DNA of 13,410 nt, from positions 1 through 13,410 of the forward strand of contig CAZLGB010000086.1 of the NCBI GenBank assembly GCA_964558825.1, read 5' to 3'. The translations under genes were made by a program, and so were the position numbers. Shown here piece by piece: positions 1-5,398 of the stretch. This DNA comes from Phosphoribacter sp964558825 (GTDB lineage: Bacteria; Actinomycetota; Actinomycetes; Actinomycetales; Dermatophilaceae). Positions within the stretch are counted from its first letter, which is position 1. Each line of letters opens with the position of its first letter. A model generated the notes under the pieces. That model was not told where the DNA came from, searched no databases, and worked only from the letters and a program-made list of their open reading frames with translations.

Positions 1-25
1 GACGAGGTTATTGGCATCGATTTTT

Positions 26-48
26 GGCACGCTGTTGAGTTCTCAAGG
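26..48 (-). promoter_or_regulatory. rRNA operon leader element (antitermination/processing type)
   Basis: Read on the minus strand, this stretch gives CTTGAGAACTCAACAGCGTG, the leader element that lies upstream of 16S rRNA genes in many actinobacteria (recognised from memory; it is of the boxA/RNA-processing kind). It sits about 50 bases downstream of a good minus-strand promoter. The 16S gene itself is not in the window and must begin beyond position 1. The element implies an rrn operon transcribed leftward, in the same direction as tyrS. Confidence 0.8.
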
Positions 49-68
49 TTCGGACGCGCACCATCACA

Positions 69-83
69 GGTCGGAATCCGACC
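69..83 (-). other. small hairpin in the rRNA leader (boxB-like position)
   Basis: GGTCGG and CCGACC form a perfect 6-bp stem around a 3-base AAT loop. It lies between the likely transcription start near 97 and the conserved leader element at 26-48. Its position resembles the boxB-then-boxA order of rrn antitermination leaders. The structure is seen directly; the antitermination role is inferred. Confidence 0.5.
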
Positions 84-103
84 GGCTCAGGGGCAACCCT
101 TCA

Positions 104-132
104 AGTTTACCCGCGTCTCTCTTGGGCGTCAA
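104..132 (-). promoter_or_regulatory. rRNA operon promoter, proximal
   Basis: The minus strand has TTGACG (132-127), a 17-base spacer, and TAAACT (109-104). This is a near-consensus housekeeping sigma promoter with optimal spacing. Transcription would start near position 97 and run through the leader hairpin and the conserved leader element toward 16S. It is the strongest promoter I can see in the window. Confidence 0.8.
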
Positions 133-208
133 ATCCGTGCGGCCGCCTCGCGATTGGGGCGTCCTGCCTGCGGATCGAGCGCGCTTGGCTCTCTGCGGGT
201 GGAGCACC

Positions 209-217
209 ACTCTAGCA
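209..217 (-). promoter_or_regulatory. possible second rRNA promoter (extended -10)
   Basis: The minus strand reads TGCTAGAGT, an extended -10 element (TGN plus TAGAGT). No convincing -35 box lies at normal spacing. It is in the right place and orientation to be an additional rrn promoter, and it repeats the TAGAGT hexamer found at 351-356. Confidence 0.35.
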
Positions 218-350
218 GACCCTCGGGGGGTCACTCCCCGGTGTTGGCACCGTGGCGTCCTGGTCTCCCAGGGCTGGAGTGGAGTGTTGTCCGTGGGACC
301 GGCCGGCACTGGCGTGGCGTCCGTTCCTCCCGTTTGGGCAACGAGGGAGG

Positions 351-380
351 ACTCTATGCCGGACCATGACGATCCACCAA
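351..380 (-). promoter_or_regulatory. possible distal rRNA promoter
   Basis: The minus strand has TTGGTG (380-375), an 18-base spacer and TAGAGT (356-351). The match to consensus is partial. It lies upstream of the better promoter at 104-132 and points the same way; actinobacterial rrn operons often have several stacked promoters. Confidence 0.4.
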
Positions 381-472
381 ATCGCCGTCATCGCGAACGC
401 GGCCCCTTGCCGAATAGCGTTGCGGCACAATCGATCCTGGTCTTCGTGACACGTGCTTGTCGAGGCATGTCG

Positions 473-573
473 TCGCCGAGGGAGGTGGGTCGCCGAGGGA
501 GGTGGGTCGCCGAGGGACGTGGGTCGCCGAGGGAGGTGGGTCGCCGAGGGACGTCGTCACCGAGGAAACGTCG
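473..573. repeat. 17-bp tandem direct repeat, about six units
   Basis: Four units in a row are 17 bases long: 473-489, 490-506, 507-523 and 524-540. The unit is TCGCCGAGGGAGGTGGG; the third has one G-to-C change and the others are identical. Degenerate copies follow at 541-556 (one base shorter) and 557-573. The array lies between the end of tyrS and the rRNA promoters. There is no unique spacer between units, so it is not a CRISPR array. Period 17 reads as repeated PRRPTSLGD-like peptides in one minus frame, but no gene is supported. The function is unknown. Confidence 0.9.
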
Positions 574-828
574 TCGCGAGGCAGCCCGACGGCCGGTGAA
601 GTCGTCGGCAAGCAGCGTGCCGAGTCCGAGACCTCCGAAGCGCAGCGAAGGGACTCGCACACGTCGGGAAGTCAAGGAGCTGGTTGCACCAGCCGGCAAG
701 CAGCGCGTTGGTGTGATCGACGCCATGCGTCTCCCCGTCACCGCACACACCCCGCCGGAGACCCGACGGACACCCGGCATACGCGGTCGGTGGGCGACCC
801 GACCGACGCGCGGCGAAGCGGATGCGAG
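574..828. other. intergenic spacer without a recognisable gene
   Basis: I see no coding region with a plausible start, known motif or consistent codon bias here, on either strand. The only structures are a 6-bp stem with a 3-base loop at 679-693 (GCTGGT, TGC, ACCAGC) and one copy of the GTATGCCG octamer on the minus strand at 775-782. Long open frames occur only because stop codons are rare in such GC-rich DNA. Confidence 0.6.
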
Positions 829-854
829 CCGCCGCGCGTCAGTCGGCGCGGCGG
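829..854 (-). terminator. GC-rich hairpin around the tyrS stop codon
   Basis: CCGCCGCGC (829-837) and GCGCGGCGG (846-854) form a perfect 9-bp inverted repeat with an 8-base loop. The tyrS stop codon (841-839 on the minus strand) lies in the loop. No run of T follows, as is common for hairpins at actinobacterial gene ends. It could terminate or attenuate transcription before the rrn promoters, or stabilise the mRNA 3' end. Confidence 0.5.
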
Positions 855-2116
855 ACGGCCGCCTGGGACTTGCGACCCCGACGCAGCAAGGCGACCGCCC
901 CGTGGAGGAAGTCGTCGTCAGTGAGCACCCGCTCGGGGTCGGCGACCTTCTCCCCGTTGAGTGAGAGGCCACCCTCTCCGATCACCCGGCGGGCGGCGTT
1001 GCGCGAGTCGACCAGCCCGGTCGCGACCAGAGCGTCGACGACGCTGGCCCCGACAGCAACTGCACCACCGGGCAGTGCGGCGGTCGCATCACGCAGGGTG
1101 TCGGCATCGAGGGCCCGCAGATCGCCCTTGCCGAAGATCGCCTCGGAGGCGGCCTGGACCGCCGCGGTCGCGCCCGCTCCGTGCACGAGCGTCGTGACAT
1201 CTGCCGCCAGCCGGCGTTGGGCCGCCCTCCGGAAGGGCTCCTCACGCACCAGTCGCTCGAGCTCCTCGATCTGATCCCGGGGCGCATCGGTGAGCACGCG
1301 CAACAGCTCGCCGACAGAGGCATCCTCGACATTGAGGAAGTACTGGTAGAACGCGTAGGGGCTGGTCATGTCGGCCGACAGCCAGACGGCGTTGCCTTCC
1401 GACTTGCCGAACTTCGCTCCACTGGAGTCGGTCAGCAGCGGAGTCGCGAGGGCGTGGGCGGACACCCCCTCGACCTTATGGATGAGGTCGACACCGGCGG
1501 TGAGGTTGCCCCACTGATCGGAGCCGCCCGTCTGCAGCGTGCACCCATGGGCGCGGTAGAGCTCGAGGAAGTCCAGCGCCTGCAACAACTGGTAGCTGAA
1601 CTCCGTGTAGGAGATGCCCTCCTGGCTCTCCAGACGCCGGGCGACCGCCTCCTTGCGGATCATCTGGTTGACCCGGAAGTGCTTGCCGATGTCACGCAGG
1701 AAGTCGAGCGCCGACATCGGTGCGGTCCAGTCGAGGTTGTTGACGAGGGTCGCCGGATGGGCGCACGACGGGTCGGTGCCCTCGAAGTCGAGGAAGGGGC
1801 GCACGAGGGACTTGATCCGGTCCACGTTGGCCGCGGCCTCGTCCTTGGTCTTGAGCACCCGCTCGGCAGTCGGCTTGGGGTCACCGACCAAACCGGTGGA
1901 CCCGCCGACGAGACAGATGACCCGGTGTCCGGCCCGCTGGAAGCGCCTCAGCACGACCACCTGGACGAGGTTGCCGAAGTGCAGCGACGGGGCGGTGGGG
2001 TCGAAGCCGCAATAGACAGTGATCGGCCCGCTCGCGAGTGCCTCGCGCAGCGCGATCTCGTCGGTGGTGAGGGCCACCGAGCCACGCCACTGCAGCTCAT
2101 CGAGGATGTCGGTCAC
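839..2116 (-). CDS. tyrS: tyrosyl-tRNA synthetase
   Basis: This class I aminoacyl-tRNA synthetase charges tRNA-Tyr with tyrosine in the cytoplasm. The protein is 425 residues, normal for bacterial TyrRS. The nucleotide-binding fold starts with YCGFDPTAPSLHFGNL, whose HFGN (46-49) is the HIGH signature. The tyrosine pocket segment is around YTEFSYQ (170-176) and the KMSKS equivalent is KFGKS (235-239). The last 60 or so residues look like the S4 RNA-binding domain. I chose the GTG start at 2116 because AAGGA (2130-2126) lies 9 bases upstream and the product then begins MTDILDEL, typical of the family; the frame is open further upstream but that extension is arginine-rich and unlike TyrRS. Its position just before an rRNA operon, near an alkyladenine glycosylase and arg genes, is a common actinobacterial arrangement. 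Confidence 0.97.
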   Translation of the reverse strand: MTDILDELQWRGSVALTTDEIALREALASGPITVYCGFDPTAPSLHFGNLVQVVVLRRFQRAGHRVICLVGGSTGLVGDPKPTAERVLKTKDEAAANVDRIKSLVRPFLDFEGTDPSCAHPATLVNNLDWTAPMSALDFLRDIGKHFRVNQMIRKEAVARRLESQEGISYTEFSYQLLQALDFLELYRAHGCTLQTGGSDQWGNLTAGVDLIHKVEGVSAHALATPLLTDSSGAKFGKSEGNAVWLSADMTSPYAFYQYFLNVEDASVGELLRVLTDAPRDQIEELERLVREEPFRRAAQRRLAADVTTLVHGAGATAAVQAASEAIFGKGDLRALDADTLRDATAALPGGAVAVGASVVDALVATGLVDSRNAARRVIGEGGLSLNGEKVADPERVLTDDDFLHGAVALLRRGRKSQAAVRRAD

Positions 2117-2214
2117 GATCAGCAGTCCTTCGGGTCGGGGCAGGCCGCGTGCCCGCCGTCCAAGGGCCAAGCCTGCCGTATGCCGTCGGCCGGTCGCGAA
2201 CGCGTATCGCCCTC

Positions 2215-2350
2215 GGCGAGCCCCCTTCCCGCGCAAGTGCGACCAGGGCCGGTCATTCGCTCTCGGCCCAGCGCGCATCGGGGAACGCCCGTCCGGCGAG
2301 CCCCCTCCCGAACGCGGCCAGGGCCGGTCATCCGCTGTCGGCCCTGCGCG
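2215..2350. repeat. two imperfect direct repeats, each containing a hairpin
   Basis: Two copies about 80 bases apart start with GGCGAGCCCCC at 2215 and 2295 and share CCAGGGCCGGTCA and the following CGGCCC segment. Each copy folds: 2246-2251 pairs with 2264-2269 (6 bp), and 2320-2326 pairs with 2339-2345 (7 bp), both with 12-base loops. They fill the gap between the tyrS start and the divergent phosphoesterase gene. They could be a small dispersed palindromic repeat family, or 5' leader structures of tyrS. No T-box features (AGGGUGGNACCGCG-like antiterminator) were seen. Confidence 0.6.
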
Positions 2351-2382
2351 AACAGGTATCGCCCGGTGCGGTGCGGTCGCCA

Positions 2383-2397
2383 TAGCGTCGGGGTATG
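2383..2397 (+). promoter_or_regulatory. -10 element for a probably leaderless start
   Basis: TAGCGT (2383-2388) fits the actinobacterial TANNNT -10 pattern and ends exactly 6 bases before the ATG at 2395. Transcription would begin at or within a base or two of the start codon. There is no Shine-Dalgarno sequence, which agrees with a leaderless mRNA. No clear -35 box is visible. Confidence 0.5.
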
Positions 2398-3207
2398 CCG
2401 TCCTCATCCGCGGCCGCCCGGCATACCTCCCCGCGACACGCGAGCAGCGTCGCCGTTGTCTCGGACATCCATGGGGTGCACCCGGTGCTCGAGGCGGTGC
2501 TCGCCGAGCCGGATGTCCGCGCGGCCGATCTCGTGGTCGCCTGTGGCGACCTCGCTGCCGGACCCTTGCCCGGTCCCACCCTCGATGCCCTGACCGCCCT
2601 CGGCGAGCGGCTCGTCCTCGTGAGGGGCAACGCCGACCGAGAGCTGGTGGACGTGGCGCGCGGCGGCGCCAGCAGTCACGCCGAGACCCATTGGGCGGCC
2701 ACCCAATTGCGCCCCGACCACGTCGATCTGCTGGCGTCGCTCGCCCATCCGGTGCGGCTGAAGGTCGCCGGCTTCGGGCCGGTCGTCTTCTGCCACGGCA
2801 CGCCGTCGTCAGACTCCGACGTCGTGCTCGTCGACAGCCCGAGTGCTGTCTGGGTCGAGGCGCTGGCCGGCCTCCCCGACGAGGTGCGGACGGTCGTGTG
2901 CGGGCACACCCACACGCCCTTCGTCCGCTTCGTCGGGGGGCGGATGGTCGTCAACGCCGGCAGCATCGGCATGCCCTACTCGCGGCCCGGCGGGGCGTGG
3001 CTGCTGCTCCGCGATGGACAGGTGAGTTTGCGGCATACCCCTATCGACGTCGACTCGGTCTGCGCACGGATCGTGCGCGAGTCCACCTACCCCGACCGAC
3101 AGGCCTGGGTGGACGAATACGTGCGCGCGGTCAACTCCGACCTCGACGCGTTGGCCGCCTTCACGCCGATGGTGGCGCGGCCCAGCGGTCAGCCGAGCAC
3201 GGCGTAG
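2395..3207 (+). CDS. calcineurin-like metallophosphoesterase (YfcE/MJ0936-like)
   Basis: The 270-residue protein is a binuclear-metal phosphoesterase. The metal-ligand motifs appear in order: SDIHG (D24, H26), CGDL (D52), RGNAD (78-81, the GN[HA]D motif), FCHGTP (H134), and GHTH (170-173), followed by NAGSIG (187-192), the usual NPGS-type loop. The family includes phosphodiesterases and protein phosphatases, so the substrate cannot be named. The first 18 residues are Ser/Ala-rich and not hydrophobic, so it is probably cytoplasmic. The ATG at 2395 is favoured by the -10 box 6 bases upstream. It is divergent from tyrS, and its last 19 bases overlap the end of the convergent cyclase gene. Confidence 0.9.
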   Translation: MPSSSAAARHTSPRHASSVAVVSDIHGVHPVLEAVLAEPDVRAADLVVACGDLAAGPLPGPTLDALTALGERLVLVRGNADRELVDVARGGASSHAETHWAATQLRPDHVDLLASLAHPVRLKVAGFGPVVFCHGTPSSDSDVVLVDSPSAVWVEALAGLPDEVRTVVCGHTHTPFVRFVGGRMVVNAGSIGMPYSRPGGAWLLLRDGQVSLRHTPIDVDSVCARIVRESTYPDRQAWVDEYVRAVNSDLDALAAFTPMVARPSGQPSTA

Positions 3208-3854
3208 GCCCGCACGGGGAAGGTCGCCAGGCCCGCGATGGCAGGAGGGACCGCCGTGAAGCGGAATCCGTTGCGAGGGAGGCGATCCAGTCGCGTCAGA
3301 TGCTCGACGACCGGGATGCCGGCGGCGAGCAGGATCGAGTGAGCGGGCCGATCACCGGTCCGCGTGTCGTCGATGTTGACCGAGTCGATCCCCACGAGGG
3401 CCACCCCCGCCTCGACGAGCGCTCGGGCCGCCGCGGCGGTGACGTGCGGATGATCGGCGTCACCATATGCCGCACTCCCCCAATGCCGGTCCCAATCCGT
3501 GCGCACCAGCAGCGCGGCGCCGCGCAGGTCAGCGGCGTCAACGCCGTCGAGCACGGACTCATCGACAGGGTGCGCCGTGGCGCTGCGGTCGACGACGAGA
3601 GCGGGGAGGTCGACGCAGCGCTCGAGCGCGAGCCCGGCGAGGTCGTGGCCGTCGGGATATCGGTGCGCGGGGGTGTCGAGATAGGTGCCGGTGTTGGCGA
3701 CCATGGAGATGCGCCCGATCTGGAACTCCGTCCCCGGCGCATAGACCGCGCGCGAGGCGGCGAAGGTCAGGTGGGCGTCGATCACCGGACCCGGCAACCC
3801 GGGGTAGGTGGTCATTCCGGCGGTGATGACATGGCTGAGGTCGACGAAGGGCAT
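3189..3854 (-). CDS. cyclase family protein (kynurenine formamidase-like fold)
   Basis: This 221-residue protein belongs to the cyclase/KynB superfamily (Pfam Cyclase), metal-dependent hydrolases that act on amides and lactams. It starts MPFVDLSHVI, has the TYPGLPGP segment, and the core NTGTYLDTPAH motif (54-64). In KynB this core is HxGTHxDxPxH; here the first and second histidines are Asn54 and Tyr58, while Asp60 and His64 remain. GIDSVNIDD further on matches the same subgroup as I remember it. The substrate is unknown and the metal site may differ. The ATG at 3854 gives the family-typical start; a TTG at 3872 is an alternative but has no ribosome-binding site. It overlaps the convergent phosphoesterase by 19 bases. 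Confidence 0.85.
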   Translation of the reverse strand: MPFVDLSHVITAGMTTYPGLPGPVIDAHLTFAASRAVYAPGTEFQIGRISMVANTGTYLDTPAHRYPDGHDLAGLALERCVDLPALVVDRSATAHPVDESVLDGVDAADLRGAALLVRTDWDRHWGSAAYGDADHPHVTAAAARALVEAGVALVGIDSVNIDDTRTGDRPAHSILLAAGIPVVEHLTRLDRLPRNGFRFTAVPPAIAGLATFPVRAYAVLG

Positions 3855-4030
3855 AACTCCATCGTGAGTCAAGCCGATGGCGATCGGCGAGACGGGCCGC
3901 TGCCCAGCTACGCAACGGTTCCGCCAGCGATGGGTTCACCCGCAGCGACTCTCCTGCCCGCCGGGGTGGCGAGCGCCAGTCCAGGTGCGAGCGCCGCAGA
4001 CGCAGCAAAAGCGGCTCCCTGCAAGGGGCC

Positions 4031-4694
4031 ATGCGCCGCTACCTCGCGCGGGAGCTGCGCGACGAGCAGACGGCCGAGGTCACGGTCCCGCGGATCTTCG
4101 AGGTCGGCTTCGTCTGGCACCCGCCGACCACCGAGCTGAGCAACATCGACTTCCTGTTCGGCTTCGCCTTCGGCAATCGTCCGCCAGCCAATGGCGGTGA
4201 CCCGACTCGCGTCCTGCCCGAGCCTGGGCCGATGAACGCCGACTCGCCGCCACGGTCGTCAGCGTGTTGAAGCGGCCGGGCGGCCGCTGCCGGTCTACGT
4301 CCAGTGGGAGATCGGGCGGCACCTGCTGGCCACCTACGGCCTGGACAACGCCGTGTCCATCGAGCCGGTCGTCGCGCCGGACGGCACCATCACCTATCTC
4401 AGCACCGATGGGGTCATCGCTGAGGTGGCGCAGCTGCGGGCCGACGAACCGGGCGGCGTCGGCACCGCCGGCGTCATCGGGTTCCGCGATCACGTCAAGC
4501 GCTGTGTGCAGACGACCCGTGCCCGCGGCGTCGCGGCCTTCGCCCCTGCGGGTTCCGAGATGCCGGGCACCTACGACCCGTTGTCGGCCCAGGCCTGGAC
4601 GCGCGACCGAGACATCTACCTCGTCCACGACATGTATGCCCAGTTGGGCATGATGCGAGCCGCGCTCATCAGTGAGCGCTATCCCCACGGATGA
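4031..4694 (+). pseudogene. frameshifted gene of unrecognised family
   Basis: Three consecutive segments look like one broken gene. Frame A starts at ATG 4031 (MRRYLARELRDEQ) and runs with strong G/C third positions to about 4180. Frame B covers about 4201-4272, including ADERRLAATVVSVLKR. Frame C runs from about 4272 to the TGA at 4692, including PLPVYVQWEIGRHLLATYG, DHVKRCVQTTRARGV and RDIYLVHDMYAQLGMM. Each change fits the loss of one base: one near 4180-4225, where CCGCCA/TGGCGG forms a hairpin (4181-4197), and one near 4270, where a single missing G would join VSVLK to AAGRPLPVY. The joined product would be about 220 residues. I do not recognise the family; the C-terminal half vaguely recalls YdcF/DUF218-type proteins, which I would not rely on. 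Sequencing error is an alternative. Confidence 0.6.
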
Positions 4695-4695
4695 T

Positions 4696-4744
4696 GCGGC
4701 GCTTGCCTGATGAGCGCTCAACGCCGGTGAGCACTCAGCGCCGC
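4696..4744 (-). terminator. composite hairpin between convergent genes
   Basis: GCGGCGC (4696-4702) pairs with GCGCCGC (4738-4744), and inside it TGAGCGCTCA (4711-4720) pairs with TGAGCACTCA (4728-4737) around a 7-base loop. The single inner mismatch becomes a G-U wobble on the minus-strand transcript, favouring action there. It covers the end of the glycosylase gene and follows directly after the stop of the plus-strand pseudogene, so it may work in both directions. Confidence 0.6.
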
Positions 4745-5367
4745 CGGATGACGGCCGGCCGGTAGACCGAGACCGTGGGCTCGCCGTCGAGCCACAACCG
4801 CCAGGGGTATGCCGTGCCGTCTCCGCCCGGGCCGCTCACGCCGACGCGCGGGCCGGTGCGCACGCGGTCGGGGTCGGTCAGCGCGGAGGCTGCGGTCACG
4901 CGCACCGGGCTGTCCGCGCGCGTGGTGAGCAGCCCGTTCTGCTCGCGACCGAGCCCCAGGCACACGGCCAACCGAGCCGGTCCCCTGGCCAGGTCGCGGC
5001 GCGCGACGGCACCCCGGCGGGTCAGCGCGAGATCGGCCCCTTCGACGACCTCGCCGGCGCGCAGCAGGACGGCGGCACCCGAGCCCGGTGGGCCCGTGAC
5101 GAGGTTGGCGCACCAGTGCATGCCATACGTGAAGTAGACATACAGGCCGCCCGGCGGCCCGAACAGGGTTGCGGTGCGAGGAGTTTGGCCCCGGAAGGCG
5201 TGCGACCCCGGGTCTCCGACACCGGCATACGCCTCGACCTCGGTGAGCCGCACAGTGACCCCGGCGTGGCTCACCCGCGCCCCCAGCAGCTCGCTCGCCA
5301 CGTCGAGAACGGGCCGCTGAAAGAAGCGGGCGGGGAGGCGTCGCGGCACCGAGTCAGTCTCGCGCAT
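4735..5367 (-). CDS. mpg: alkyladenine (3-methyladenine) DNA glycosylase, AAG/MPG family
   Basis: This base-excision repair enzyme cuts alkylated or deaminated purines from DNA. The 210-residue protein matches human AAG around the active site. TEVEAY gives the catalytic Glu45 and base-stacking Tyr47 (human E125, Y127), and His56 matches H136. LYVYFTYGM gives Tyr78 and the intercalating Tyr81 (human Y159, Y162), and Asn88 matches N169. No catalytic residue is missing. The ATG at 5367 is used; the GTG at residue 7 is an alternative, since neither has a clear ribosome-binding site. It is divergent from the thioesterase, with 28 bases between the two starts. The neighbourhood of argH, this gene, tyrS and rRNA is common in actinobacteria. 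Confidence 0.95.
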   Translation of the reverse strand: MRETDSVPRRLPARFFQRPVLDVASELLGARVSHAGVTVRLTEVEAYAGVGDPGSHAFRGQTPRTATLFGPPGGLYVYFTYGMHWCANLVTGPPGSGAAVLLRAGEVVEGADLALTRRGAVARRDLARGPARLAVCLGLGREQNGLLTTRADSPVRVTAASALTDPDRVRTGPRVGVSGPGGDGTAYPWRLWLDGEPTVSVYRPAVIRRR

Positions 5368-5383
5368 TCGCGGCCCGAGCGCC

Positions 5384-5398
5384 TACGGTGGAGGTATG
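5384..5398 (+). promoter_or_regulatory. -10 element for a probably leaderless start
   Basis: TACGGT (5384-5389) fits TANNNT and ends exactly 6 bases before the ATG at 5396, the same geometry as at 2383-2397. A GGAGG at 5390-5394 is only one base from the ATG, too close to act as a normal ribosome-binding site. No clear -35 box is visible. Confidence 0.5.

Noticed and set aside
473..573. CRISPR array
   Set aside because: The 17-base units are directly adjacent with no unique spacers, and no cas genes are near.
670..675. TTGACT on the minus strand as a -35 box after tyrS
   Set aside because: No -10-like sequence lies 16-19 bases downstream.
11..964. A 317-codon open frame on the plus strand
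   Set aside because: It runs antisense across the rRNA leader, promoters and tandem repeat and into the tyrS end. The product is Arg/Pro/Gly-rich with no motif, as expected of GC-rich noncoding DNA.
2117..2394. T-box riboswitch for tyrS
   Set aside because: No specifier-loop stem or conserved T-box sequence was found; only two GC-rich repeated hairpins.
1181..2593. A 470-codon open frame on the plus strand opposite tyrS
   Set aside because: It is antisense to a clear tyrosyl-tRNA synthetase with full motifs; it shows no family motif of its own.
2019..4139. A 706-codon open frame on the plus strand
   Set aside because: It crosses the in-frame evidence of a phosphoesterase and a cyclase in other frames and is Arg-rich throughout.
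4264..4653. A 129-codon plus-strand gene
   Set aside because: Its Ser/Arg/Pro-rich translation is the wrong frame of the pseudogene, whose neighbouring frame gives a protein-like sequence.
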